From Mycobacterium sp. GA-0227b (GTDB lineage Bacteria > Actinomycetota > Actinomycetes > Mycobacteriales > Mycobacteriaceae), in the NCBI RefSeq assembly GCF_001499855.1, contig NZ_LQIK01000002.1, positions 124,001 through 188,000 of the forward strand: a stretch of DNA of 64,000 nucleotides. The letters are read 5' to 3'. Each line of letters starts with the position of its first letter. The stretch's first letter is position 1. Below the pieces are notes generated by a model. It was not told the origin of the DNA. It ran no database searches and saw only the letters and a list, made by a program, of their open reading frames with translations. The translations under genes and the position numbers were made by a program. This document shows, piece after piece, positions 21,086 through 29,596 of the stretch.

Positions 21086-22526
21086 AACCGTATCCGATTC
21101 GGAGCTGCTCACCTTCATGGGGGAGGAGACTCGTGAGGAGTCCGCGGCGATGGGGCGGCGGTTGGCGTCGGTCGGCGAGTTGTTTGAGCGGCGGAATCCG
21201 GGTTTCGAGTTGGCCGACTTGTGCGCCGTCGACTCCATGACCGCAGTGGCGGCCGAGATCTCGGCGGTGCAGAACATCAGCCATGCCCGCGCGGTCGGTC
21301 AGGTCGGGGTCGCGGTGACGTTGCGGAAGCGGCTGCCGCAGATTCTTCGACGGTTCTGCCGGGGAGTGATCGACTACCGGCTGGTGGCCACGGTCGTTGC
21401 GCGCACCGAGAACGTCGAAGACGACATCATCGCCGGCTTGGACGAAGCACTGGCCGGGCGGGTCGAAAAGTGGATGAAACTGTCGAAGAACAAGTTGCGC
21501 GATCGCATCGATTCGTTTGTCGCCGAATATGATCCGGCCGCCGTCCGGGTGCCGCCGGAGGTCGACGAGCACCGCTACGTCGAGATAACCCCGACCGACA
21601 CCGCCGGAGTGGCCGCGGTAACGGGTTCACTGCACGCCGAAGTCGGGGCTGCGTTGGATCAGCGGTTGGATGCGCTTGCGGCCACGGTCTGCGACAAGGA
21701 TCCGCGCACCAAAGAGCAGCGCCGCGCCGATGCCTGCGGGCCGCTGTCGCGCTTGGAGTCCAGGCTGGCTTGTGAGTGTGGATTAGACGATTGCCCGGCG
21801 GCTGAGCAACACGCAGCGGCTACCGCGGCGGTGGTGCACCTGCTCGCCGAACACGGCACCCTCGATGGGACCAGCGACAAGCCGGGCTATCTGCCCGGGT
21901 TCGGGGTGCTGCCGGCCGAATCGGTACGAGGCATCGCCAAGAACGCGCAGTTGAAGCCGGTGGTGCTGCCGCGCGCTGATGCGGTCGCCGACAACGGGTA
22001 TCGGCCCAGCGCTGGGTTGACCGATTTCCTGCGGTGGCGGGATCTCACCTGCCGCTGGCCGGGTTGTGACAAGCCAGTGCAGCGCTGTGATGTTGACCAT
22101 ACGGTGCCTTGGCCGTACGGCCCGACTCATCCGTCGAACACCAAGCATTACTGCCGCACCCACCATCTGGTCAAGACGTTCTTGTGCGGGACAGGCGGGT
22201 GGTCCGACCGGCAATTGCCCGACGGCTCGATCGAGTTGATCGCGCCGACGGGTCATCTCTGGCGCACCGAACCCCATGGGGCGGCCATGTTTCCGGCGCT
22301 CGGGCAGTCGACGGGGCAACTCGAGATACCACCACGTAGTGAGCCTGACGACGGCGCCGACCGGTTGGCGATGATGCCGCGGCGCAGGCAAACTCGCGAG
22401 CAGGATCGTCGCGACCGCATCGACGCCGAACGCCGCCAACGCAGCGAACTGATCGCCGAAGAACAACGCCAACAGCAGCTACTCGCCGAAGCCCTCGCCC
22501 GCGACTGCGAACCTCCACCCTTCTAG
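21078..22526 (+). CDS. 13E12-repeat-family protein (DUF222 plus HNH endonuclease domain)
   Basis: 482 residues. The N-terminal half is the helical DUF222 domain (SDSELLTFMGEETREESAAM, AVAAEISAVQNISHARAVGQ, FCRGVIDYRLVATVVART). The C-terminal third is an HNH nuclease-like zinc fold: CRWPGCDKPVQRCDVDHTVPW, then GGPTH-type HPSNTKHYCRTHHLVKT, with paired cysteines and the DH and HH catalytic residues intact. A Gln/Arg/Glu-rich coiled tail (QREQDRRDRIDAERRQ-like) ends it. These genes form the dispersed REP13E12 family of mycobacteria, which also contains prophage attachment sites in some species. The gene is complete, and its start codon lies inside a perfect SOS box. Function in the SOS response is unknown. 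Confidence 0.9.
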   Translation: MFETVSDSELLTFMGEETREESAAMGRRLASVGELFERRNPGFELADLCAVDSMTAVAAEISAVQNISHARAVGQVGVAVTLRKRLPQILRRFCRGVIDYRLVATVVARTENVEDDIIAGLDEALAGRVEKWMKLSKNKLRDRIDSFVAEYDPAAVRVPPEVDEHRYVEITPTDTAGVAAVTGSLHAEVGAALDQRLDALAATVCDKDPRTKEQRRADACGPLSRLESRLACECGLDDCPAAEQHAAATAAVVHLLAEHGTLDGTSDKPGYLPGFGVLPAESVRGIAKNAQLKPVVLPRADAVADNGYRPSAGLTDFLRWRDLTCRWPGCDKPVQRCDVDHTVPWPYGPTHPSNTKHYCRTHHLVKTFLCGTGGWSDRQLPDGSIELIAPTGHLWRTEPHGAAMFPALGQSTGQLEIPPRSEPDDGADRLAMMPRRRQTREQDRRDRIDAERRQRSELIAEEQRQQQLLAEALARDCEPPPF

Positions 22527-22714
22527 GTGACGACGACGATCAGACGAAATCGTCAAAATATAAGAGCGGCAGCATCTTTGAAAGCGTGCACGTGCCCACT
22601 ACGCAGTGTCCCGTAGCTGTCATTGCGGTCACTGCCGCGCCAATGGCACTTCCTATCGAGATTGGCGAGGTTTCCTACTGACCGGCCGCTGGTTCGTCTG
22701 GCATGCTGGGGGCC
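22527..22714. other. Intergenic stretch after the 13E12-type gene
   Basis: 188 bases with a short AT-richer patch (GTCAAAATATAAGAG around 22550-22565), lower in GC than anything nearby. I see no gene, terminal repeat or target-site duplication. It may be the downstream edge of the 13E12 insertion. Confidence 0.4.
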
Positions 22715-23122
22715 ATGACTGAGCCGCAGTTCGGTGGCAGTGAGCATGGCAGCACGCCCCCACCGCCCCCGCAGCAGCCCGATTATCCGCCTCCACCCGG
22801 CCAGTACGGCCCGCCGCCAGGGGGCTATCCGCCCGTGTATGGCGATCCGACGGCCCCGTATGGCCGCCATCCGCTGACGGGTGAGCCGTACTCCGACAAA
22901 TCCAAGACCATTGCGGGCCTTTTGCAGCTGATCGGCCTTTTCGGTGTGGTGGGTATCGGCCGTATCTACCTCGGCTACACCGGACTCGGCATCGCGCAGT
23001 TGGTGGTCGGCCTGCTCACCTGCGGCATCGGTGCCGTCATCTGGGGCATCATCGACGCCATCCTGCTGCTGACCGACCGGGTCCGCGATCCTCAGGGGCG
23101 CCCTCTGCGCGATGGCACCTAG
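22715..23122 (+). CDS. TM2-domain membrane protein
   Basis: 135 residues. The first 60 are Pro/Gly/Tyr-rich and disordered (PPPPPQQPDYPPPPGQYGPP). The rest is a TM2 domain: KSKTIAGLLQLIGLFGVVGI, GRIYLGYTGLGIAQLVVGLL and TCGIGAVIWGIIDAILLL form two helices around the conserved GRIYLGYTGLGIAQL turn. ATG 22715 is used; an ATG at 22703 would add four residues. The stop overlaps the following DUF2752 gene by 11 bases, so they form an operon. TM2 and DUF2752 genes commonly sit together before pyruvate kinase in mycobacteria. Function unknown. Confidence 0.88.
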   Translation: MTEPQFGGSEHGSTPPPPPQQPDYPPPPGQYGPPPGGYPPVYGDPTAPYGRHPLTGEPYSDKSKTIAGLLQLIGLFGVVGIGRIYLGYTGLGIAQLVVGLLTCGIGAVIWGIIDAILLLTDRVRDPQGRPLRDGT

Positions 23123-23522
23123 CTCCGCCACGAGCCGCAAACGGCTGTACGGTGCGCTCGGAACGGGCGCCCTGCTGACAGGCGCGTTGGCTTACATCGG
23201 CATCGCCGATCCGCACCGCCCGAGCTTCCCCTTTCCGTCGTGTCCCTTCAACGCGCTTACCGGGCTCTACTGCCCAGGCTGCGGTGGCTTGCGGATGGCG
23301 CACGACCTGCTGCACGGCGACCTTGCCGCCGCGGTGGCCGACAACGTCTATCTGCTCGTGGGGCTTCCGCTGTTGTTGGGATGGCTTCTGATCCGATGGC
23401 GCCAAGACAAACCGTTGATGAATACACCGGCCACCGTCGTGATCATCGTCTCGATCGTGGCCTGGACGGTGGTGCGCAACCTGCCCGGATTCCCGCTGGT
23501 TCCGACCGTTCTCGACGGGTGA
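23112..23522 (+). CDS. DUF2752 membrane protein
   Basis: 136 residues. The family motif CPFNALTGLYCPGCGGLRMAHDLLHGD near residue 44 includes the Cys-Pro-x-Cys-Gly core, which could bind a metal or form a disulfide. Three predicted helices lie at residues about 15-32, 78-94 and 107-123. The start overlaps the upstream TM2 gene. No enzymatic role is known for the family. Confidence 0.85.
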   Translation: MAPSSATSRKRLYGALGTGALLTGALAYIGIADPHRPSFPFPSCPFNALTGLYCPGCGGLRMAHDLLHGDLAAAVADNVYLLVGLPLLLGWLLIRWRQDKPLMNTPATVVIIVSIVAWTVVRNLPGFPLVPTVLDG

Positions 23523-23586
23523 CCCGCCAGCTTCGCCGGTGACTCCGCAAGCGCTTCGGGCTGCCCTCGACTGAATCGATAACGAC

Positions 23587-23592
23587 TATGCT
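23587..23592 (+). promoter_or_regulatory. -10 element of pyk, leaderless arrangement
   Basis: TATGCT, eight bases before the GTG start. The predicted transcription start falls on or within two bases of the GTG. The nearby GGGAG is only two bases from the GTG, too close for a normal Shine-Dalgarno, which supports leaderless translation. Confidence 0.5.
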
Positions 23593-23600
23593 CGGGAGTC

Positions 23601-25019
23601 GTGAATAGGCGCGGGAAGATCGTCTGCACCCTCGGTCCGGCCACAGCCAACGAGGACGCTGTTCGTGCGCTTGTCGAGGCCGGAATGGACGTCGCGCGGC
23701 TCAACTTCAGCCACGGCGACTATCCCGATCACGAGGCGAACTACAAGCGGGTCCGGGCCGCGTCCGACGCAACCGGACGCGCCGTCGGCATCCTCGCCGA
23801 TCTGCAGGGTCCCAAGATCCGGCTGGGCCGGTTCAAGGACGGGCCGACGTTCTGGGCCACCGGGGAGACGGTGCGCATCACCGTCGACGACATCGAAGGC
23901 ACCCCCGACCGGGTGTCGACCACCTACAAGCGCCTGGTCGAAGACGCCACGGCCGGCGACCGGGTCCTCGTCGACGACGGCAACGTCGGCCTGGTCGTGG
24001 AACGCATCGACGACAACGACGTCATCTGCACCGTCACCGAGGGCGGTCCGGTCAGCAACAACAAGGGCATGTCGCTGCCCGGCATGAACGTGTCCGCCCC
24101 TGCGCTTTCGGAGAAGGACGTCGACGATCTCGAATTCGCGCTACGCCTCGGTGTGGACTTCGTCGCGCTGTCGTTCGTCCGCTCGCCGGCCGACATCGAA
24201 CTCGTCCACGAGGTGATGGACCGTGTCGGTCGACGAGTGCCCGTCATCGCCAAGCTCGAGAAGCCCGAAGCCATCGACAACCTCGAGGCTGTCGTGCTGG
24301 CGTTCGACGCCATCATGGTCGCCCGCGGCGACCTCGGCGTCGAGCTGCCGCTCGAAGAGGTCCCGCTCGTACAGAAGCGTGCGATCCAAATGGCAAGGGA
24401 GAACGCGAAACCCGTCATCGTTGCAACACAGATGCTGGAGTCGATGATCGAGAACTCCCGGCCTACCCGGGCCGAGGCGTCCGACGTCGCCAATGCGGTT
24501 CTCGACGGCACCGACGCGGTGATGCTCTCCGGTGAGACGTCAGTCGGCAAGTACCCACTCGAAACCGTGAGAACCATGGCGCGCATCATCCACGCCGTCG
24601 AGGAGAACTCGGTGGCCGCTCCGCCGCTGACTCACGTTCCGAGGACGAAGCGCGGCGTCATCTCCTATGCAGCCCGCGATATCGGTGAGCGCCTCGACGC
24701 CAAGGCGCTGGTCGCCTACACCCAGTCGGGTGACACCGTGCGCAGGCTCGCGCGGCTGCACACGCCGCTGCCGCTGCTGGCGTTCACGTCGCTGCCGGAG
24801 GTCCGCAGCCAGCTGGCACTGAGTTGGGGCACCGAGACGTTCATCGTCCCGCACATCCAGACCACTGACGGAATGATCCGGCAGGTCGACAAGTCGCTGC
24901 TGGAGCTCGGCCGGTACAAGCGTGGCGACCTGGTGGTCGTCATCGCGGGCATCCCGCCCGGCACAGTAGGCTCCACGAATCTGATCCACGTGCACCGGAT
25001 CGGGGAGGACGACGTCTAG
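23601..25019 (+). CDS. pyk: Pyruvate kinase
   Basis: Glycolytic enzyme making pyruvate and ATP from phosphoenolpyruvate and ADP. 472 residues, the normal bacterial size. Seen: RRGKIVCTLGPATANE, NFSHGDYPDHE (substrate Arg and Asn region), LADLQGPKIRLG, the flanking B domain, SLPGMNVSAPALSEKDVDDL, VIAKLEKPEAIDNLEAV (catalytic Lys), MVARGDLGVELPLEEVPLVQ (metal Glu and Asp), ATQMLESMIENSRPTRAEAS, and the C-terminal allosteric domain with VAYTQSGDTVRRLAR. GTG 23601 has a -10 element eight bases upstream. Called pykA in M. tuberculosis. Confidence 0.97.
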   Translation: MNRRGKIVCTLGPATANEDAVRALVEAGMDVARLNFSHGDYPDHEANYKRVRAASDATGRAVGILADLQGPKIRLGRFKDGPTFWATGETVRITVDDIEGTPDRVSTTYKRLVEDATAGDRVLVDDGNVGLVVERIDDNDVICTVTEGGPVSNNKGMSLPGMNVSAPALSEKDVDDLEFALRLGVDFVALSFVRSPADIELVHEVMDRVGRRVPVIAKLEKPEAIDNLEAVVLAFDAIMVARGDLGVELPLEEVPLVQKRAIQMARENAKPVIVATQMLESMIENSRPTRAEASDVANAVLDGTDAVMLSGETSVGKYPLETVRTMARIIHAVEENSVAAPPLTHVPRTKRGVISYAARDIGERLDAKALVAYTQSGDTVRRLARLHTPLPLLAFTSLPEVRSQLALSWGTETFIVPHIQTTDGMIRQVDKSLLELGRYKRGDLVVVIAGIPPGTVGSTNLIHVHRIGEDDV

Positions 25020-25037
25020 ACGTTGAGGAGGAAGCGC

Positions 25038-25904
25038 GTGTCAGGCTCCGCGGATTTCGACGAGCTGCTCGCGATACTCCACCTCCGGCAATCCGACGAC
25101 GACATCTACATCGGCTCGCATCCCAGCAAGAACCCCGTGCGCACCTTCGGTGGTCAGATGATCGCCCAGGCGTTCGTGGCGGCCAGCCGTAGCCTGAAGC
25201 ATCCGACGCCGCCGAGCGCACTCTCGGCTCACTTCATCGCCGGTGGCGACCCGGACAAGGATCTCGAGTTCCGCGTCGTACGGCTACGTGACGAGCGTCG
25301 GTTCGCCAACCGGCGGGTCGACGTGATGCAGGACGGTCAGCTGCTGACCACCGCCATGGTGTCGTTCCTGTCCGGCGGCCGCAGCCTGGAGCACGGCATC
25401 GCACCGCCTGAGCTGCCTGACCCGCAATCGGTTCCGCCGGTGGATGATCTGCTGCTCGGATACGAAGACGTCGTCCCACATTTCGTCAACGCGTTGCGGC
25501 CGATCGACTGGCGCTATACCAACGATCCGAGTTGGGTGATGCGCCGCAAAGGTGAGAAGCTGCCGCACAACCGCGTGTGGATGAAGGCGCTCGGGCAGAT
25601 GCCCGACGACCCCGTATTGCACGCCGCCGCGCTGGTCTACTCGTCGGACACCACCGTGCTCGATTCGATCATCACCACCCACGGCCTGTCGTGGGGCTAC
25701 GACCGGATCTTCGCGGTCACCACCAATCACTCGGTGTGGTTCCACCGGCCGGTGCGCTTCGACGAGTGGGTGCTGTACTCGACGTCCTCACCGGTGGCCG
25801 CCGACTCCCGTGGGCTGGGCACCGGCCACTACTTCAACCGCACCGGTCAGCCGATCGCCACCGTGGTGCAGGAGGGCATCGTCAAGTACTTCCCGGCGCG
25901 CTAG
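25038..25904 (+). CDS. tesB: Acyl-CoA thioesterase II (TesB type)
   Basis: Hydrolyses medium/long acyl-CoA. 288 residues, a double hotdog. N-terminal hotdog with YIGSHPSKNPVRTFGGQMIAQAFVAAS and LSAHFIAGGDPDKDLEFRVVRLRDERRFANRRVDVMQDGQ motifs (TesB signature region), C-terminal hotdog with YSSDTTVLDSIITTHGLSWG (catalytic Asp/Thr region), TTNHSVWFHRPVRFDEWVLY and GTGHYFNRTGQPIATVVQEG. GTG 25038 has an AGGAGG Shine-Dalgarno seven bases upstream, which fixes the start over an upstream TTG. Position after pyk matches tesB1 of M. tuberculosis. Confidence 0.93.
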   Translation: MSGSADFDELLAILHLRQSDDDIYIGSHPSKNPVRTFGGQMIAQAFVAASRSLKHPTPPSALSAHFIAGGDPDKDLEFRVVRLRDERRFANRRVDVMQDGQLLTTAMVSFLSGGRSLEHGIAPPELPDPQSVPPVDDLLLGYEDVVPHFVNALRPIDWRYTNDPSWVMRRKGEKLPHNRVWMKALGQMPDDPVLHAAALVYSSDTTVLDSIITTHGLSWGYDRIFAVTTNHSVWFHRPVRFDEWVLYSTSSPVAADSRGLGTGHYFNRTGQPIATVVQEGIVKYFPAR

Positions 25905-25909
25905 AGGGG

Positions 25910-26539
25910 CTACGGCGTGGGCGTCAACGTGACCGAGAATTCGTCCTCGACACGTTGCTGGAACTCCTCGGCGCACTGTTGCACGGCTTCCTGATCGTTG
26001 CCGGCGCGTGAGATGCAGTCGATGTAATCGGTGCCGCCCACCTGGTTGAATCCCCAGACGGCCAACCAGATCAGCACGATGGCTTCGATGATGCTCAAGA
26101 ACCCGAGGACGATGCCGGCCACCGCCATACCACCGTTGGTGGCTTCGCCGCGTTTGGCCCTGCCCCAGCCGAGGAAACCGAGAATCACCGCGACGACGCC
26201 CAGCACGATGCCACCGAAGACGGACAACAGCGCGACGATCGCGATCACCAGCGACGCGATGCCGAGGCCGTTCTTCGGGGCGGTCGCCGGCGGGGGGTAA
26301 CCGGGGTAGCCCTGCGGCGGAGGGGGATAGGTGCCGGGATAAGCCCCGTACTGCGGCGGAGGGGGCGGTGCCTGCGGGAAATTCGGAGGGGGCTCTTGCG
26401 GCGGATTCTGTGACGACGTGTGCTCAGGGTTTTGTGACGACGTCTGCTCAGGGTTCTGTGGCGACCCTTGCTCAGGATTCTGTGGCGACGTGAGTTCAGG
26501 GTTGTGTGGTGGCGTCTCGGGCTTGTCCGGTTCGCTCAT
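25910..26539 (-). CDS. DUF4190-type membrane protein with Pro/Gln-rich N-terminus
   Basis: 209 residues. The first 90 are disordered and contain a five-fold, seven-residue repeat (SPQNPEQ, SSQNPEH and variants), then a PPPPPQYGAYPGTYPPPPQG run. Two transmembrane helices follow (GLGIASLVIAIVALLSVFGG and GMAVAGIVLGFLSIIEAIVL) with the LGFLGWGRAKRGEATNGGMA loop typical of DUF4190. The C-terminal extracytoplasmic tail has two cysteines (YIDCISRAGN, VQQCAEEF). ATG overlaps the cydC stop by four bases, so it is co-translated with cydC. Confidence 0.85.
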   Translation of the reverse strand: MSEPDKPETPPHNPELTSPQNPEQGSPQNPEQTSSQNPEHTSSQNPPQEPPPNFPQAPPPPPQYGAYPGTYPPPPQGYPGYPPPATAPKNGLGIASLVIAIVALLSVFGGIVLGVVAVILGFLGWGRAKRGEATNGGMAVAGIVLGFLSIIEAIVLIWLAVWGFNQVGGTDYIDCISRAGNDQEAVQQCAEEFQQRVEDEFSVTLTPTP

Positions 26540-28026
26540 GCCGATGAGGTTACTCCGCGGTCAGCGAAAATGAGGGTAGGACAGTCAAGGTGGTCGGGCA
26601 GATGGTGGGTCGCGACGACCACCGTGCGGTCGGCGGGGAAAAGCCCGCCGGGCGTGAGCAGTTCGGTCAGAATCTGGCCGGCATCGGCGGCGTCGAGGTG
26701 TTCGGTCGGTTCGTCGAGCAGCACCGTGGCGGCCGTGGTGAGAAGGGCACGCGCCAGCAGTAGTCTCCTGCGTTGTCCCGCGGATACGGCGGCCGACCCG
26801 CCGACGAGGACTGTGGACAACCCGTCAGGCAACTCGTCGAGCCACTCGCCAAGTCCGACGCGCCGCAGCGCGATTCGGATCTCATCGTCGGTCGCATCGC
26901 CGCGGGCCACCAGCATGTTGTCCCGCACGGTGGTGGCGAACAGATGCGCGTCTTCGGCGAAAAATACTGTGTTCGAGTGGGTTTCGGCCATCGACAGCAG
27001 CAGCGTGGTCTTGCCCGACCCGCTGGGTCCGATGACCGCGAGACGATCACCGGCCGCCAGCGGTACATGTGGAGCCGGCGGCCTGGTCCGTGCTGAATCG
27101 GTCGTTGTGGTCAATTCGGCGAGGCGACGAGCCGCGATTCGCGACCTGGTGAGCTGCACGGCAGCCGCGGGCAGTGCGGTGGTCGCCTCGAACGCCGACA
27201 GCGGCAACAGCATCAGGATCGCCAGAGTCGTCGGTGCAACAGAGTCGGCGATCGCGATCGCTGCAATCACGGCGCCGAGCACGCTGACGCCGATCGCCGC
27301 GGTCGACGCAGTGGCGGCCATCGCGGCGGGGGCGGCCGCGCGGTCTGTGGCTCGGCCCCAGTCGCGTTGTCGGTGATCGGAATCGGCGAGGATCGCGTCG
27401 AGGCGGCCGCTGACGCGAAGCTCCGGCGCATACTCGAGCGCGAGCATCACCGCCACGTCGCGGCCCGAATGATGTTGGGCGGCGACGGCTTCGGTGTCCG
27501 CGGCGGCACGGGCTGCCCACGACGGCGCGACGATGCCCGCCACCACGAGGCAGCATGCCAGGACGGCCGCCGCGGCGATCGACACGATGCCGATGCCAAC
27601 GACGGCGGCCAGACCCAGCACCGCAGCCACGGCAATCGGCAGCACCGCGCGAACCACCACGTCGGCGAGATCGTCGACGGACGCGCCGATCCGGGCCACC
27701 AGCTCGCCGCTCGGCATTCGGGACACCGTGTCCGCGGGCGCTTCGGCCAGCCGCCGGTACAGCGTTTCGCGGGTGTCCGCCGCCGAGCGCAGCGCGGTGT
27801 CGTGGGCCGCCAGCCGCTGGCAGTAGCCCAGCACCCCGCGGGAGATGCCGAGCGCGCGGACCGCCACCACCGCGACGGTGAGGTCCAGCACCGGTGGCAT
27901 CTGCCACGCCCTTGTGATCAGCCACGCCGAAATCGCGGCCAGCGCCAGGGCACTGCCCAGTGACAGCACACCGAGCAGCACGGCGAGCACCAGTCGCCCC
28001 AACCGAGGTCGCAATAGCTCACGCAT
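26536..28026 (-). CDS. cydC: CydC subunit of the cytochrome bd assembly ABC exporter
   Basis: Half of the heterodimeric CydDC exporter needed to assemble cytochrome bd; exports reductants (glutathione/cysteine) or haem depending on the study. 496 residues, shorter than usual CydC (about 570). Transmembrane part from residue 1 to about 290 (LGRLVLAVLLGVLSLGSALA, ISRGVLGYCQRLAAHDTAL and so on). ATPase part has Walker A IGPSGSGKTT, signature VSAGQRRRLLLARAL (degenerate, LSGGQ expected), Walker B TVLLDEPTEHLD and switch His VATHH, but the segment between Walker A and the Q-loop is very short and the Q-loop reads FFAEDAHLF. ATG 28026 overlaps the cydD end. Confidence 0.9.
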   Translation of the reverse strand: MRELLRPRLGRLVLAVLLGVLSLGSALALAAISAWLITRAWQMPPVLDLTVAVVAVRALGISRGVLGYCQRLAAHDTALRSAADTRETLYRRLAEAPADTVSRMPSGELVARIGASVDDLADVVVRAVLPIAVAAVLGLAAVVGIGIVSIAAAAVLACCLVVAGIVAPSWAARAAADTEAVAAQHHSGRDVAVMLALEYAPELRVSGRLDAILADSDHRQRDWGRATDRAAAPAAMAATASTAAIGVSVLGAVIAAIAIADSVAPTTLAILMLLPLSAFEATTALPAAAVQLTRSRIAARRLAELTTTTDSARTRPPAPHVPLAAGDRLAVIGPSGSGKTTLLLSMAETHSNTVFFAEDAHLFATTVRDNMLVARGDATDDEIRIALRRVGLGEWLDELPDGLSTVLVGGSAAVSAGQRRRLLLARALLTTAATVLLDEPTEHLDAADAGQILTELLTPGGLFPADRTVVVATHHLPDHLDCPTLIFADRGVTSSA

Positions 28027-29596
28027 CGACAAGGTCTCCCAGCGTCAGCACCCGATCGCCGATTGCGCGCACCGGATCGCGATGGCCGACGACCAGCACG
28101 GTGGCACCGGCCCGCGCCCTCGCGACGATCGCTTCGAGGACACGCGCCTCCATCGCCGCATCGAGGTGTGAGGTCGGTTCGTCGAGCAGCAGCACCGGCG
28201 CGGCCGAGCCCAGCGTCCGGGCCAACCCCAACCGTTGCCGCTGGCCGAGCGACAGCCCCGAGCCGTCGCGACCCAGCACCGTGTCCAGCCCGTCGGGGAG
28301 AATCGCCAGCACCGCGTCGAAACCTGCTGCGCGACAGGCACCTTCGATGTCCGGCAGCCGACCGAACAGCTCGAGGTTCTCCCGTATGCTGCCCGGCACC
28401 AGCACCGGACGATGTGGCAACCAGGCGATCTGGTCCCACCATGCCCGCTGGTCGAGGTCGCCGACGTCGATCCCGTCGACCGAAACCTGTCCCGGATGCA
28501 GCCCGAGGATCGTGTGCAGCAGAGTCGACTTGCCGGCGCCGTTGGGGCCGGTCAGCACCGTCACCCGACCCGGTTCCACATCCGCGTCGAGCGCCCCGAT
28601 GTGGATGGTGGCGCCGGCCGCCCTGACGGTGGCGGTTCCCGCCGACCGGGCCGGCAGGGCGTCGAGAAGTCGAAATGCGGCGTCGGCGGCGGTCTTACCG
28701 TCCTGAGCGGCGTGGAACTCCACGCCCACCCGACGCAGCGGCCAGAACACCTCGGGCGCGAGCAACAGCGCGGTCAGCCCCGCGGTCAACGTCATCTCGC
28801 CGAACACCAGGCGCAGTCCGATACCGACGGCGACCAGTGCGACGCCCAAGGTGGCCAGAAGTTCGAGCACGAGCGCGGACAGAAACGCGATCCGCAGCGT
28901 GGCCATCGTCGAACGGCGATGTGCGGCAGCGAGTTCGGTGATGCGGTCGACAGATCCGTCGAGCCGTCCCAACGCCCGCAACGTGGGGATGCCGGCCACC
29001 AGGTCGAGCAGCCGTGACTGCAGTGTGGTCATCGCCGCGAGCGCCGCCTCGGAGCGGTCCTTGGTCAGCAGCCCGATCAACACCATGAACACCGGGACGA
29101 GCGGCAACGCGACCAGCACGATGAGCGCCGAGCGCCAGTCGACGGCCGCGATCACCAGCACCGCTGCGGGGGTGAGGATTCCCGCCAGGAATACCGCGGG
29201 CAGATACGCGGTGAGGAACGGCCGCAGACCGTCCAGGCCCCGCGTGACCAGCGCGGCCGCGGTGTCGCGTTCGACCGCGAGGCGCCGCGGCGGCAGCGCG
29301 GTGACCGCGCGAAGCACCTGGCCCGCCAGATCGGCGATGACGCGCGTCGCGCCAGTCGAGGCCAGCCGGCCCTGAAGCCAGTGCGCGAAGGTGCGGATTC
29401 CCCACAGCCCGAGCAGAAATGCGAGCGGGCCGGCCCAGTGCCGGATGTCGCGTGTTGCGGGTTCGGTGATCACGCCGGCGACGATGTCGGCCAGCACCAC
29501 GGCCGCGGCGATCGTCGCTACGGTGATGGTCACTCCGCACATCACCGACGCGACCAGGTAACGCCGCATCGCCTCGGAAGCCCGCCACAGGTTCAC
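28019..29596 (-). CDS. cydD: CydD subunit of the cytochrome bd assembly ABC exporter
   Basis: Partner of CydC. 525 residues: six predicted transmembrane helices (first VASVMCGVTITVATIAAAVV) with the intracellular RVIADLAGQVLRAVTALPPR loop, then a full ATPase domain with Walker A LTGPNGAGKSTLLHTILGL, Q-loop IAWLPHRPVLVPGSIRENL (Gln replaced by His/Pro region), signature LSLGQRQRLGLARTL, Walker B VLLLDEPTSHLDA and switch His VVGHRD. GTG 29596 overlaps the cydB stop in GTGA. In M. tuberculosis cydC and cydD are likewise separate genes. Confidence 0.93.
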   Translation of the reverse strand: MNLWRASEAMRRYLVASVMCGVTITVATIAAAVVLADIVAGVITEPATRDIRHWAGPLAFLLGLWGIRTFAHWLQGRLASTGATRVIADLAGQVLRAVTALPPRRLAVERDTAAALVTRGLDGLRPFLTAYLPAVFLAGILTPAAVLVIAAVDWRSALIVLVALPLVPVFMVLIGLLTKDRSEAALAAMTTLQSRLLDLVAGIPTLRALGRLDGSVDRITELAAAHRRSTMATLRIAFLSALVLELLATLGVALVAVGIGLRLVFGEMTLTAGLTALLLAPEVFWPLRRVGVEFHAAQDGKTAADAAFRLLDALPARSAGTATVRAAGATIHIGALDADVEPGRVTVLTGPNGAGKSTLLHTILGLHPGQVSVDGIDVGDLDQRAWWDQIAWLPHRPVLVPGSIRENLELFGRLPDIEGACRAAGFDAVLAILPDGLDTVLGRDGSGLSLGQRQRLGLARTLGSAAPVLLLDEPTSHLDAAMEARVLEAIVARARAGATVLVVGHRDPVRAIGDRVLTLGDLVDA

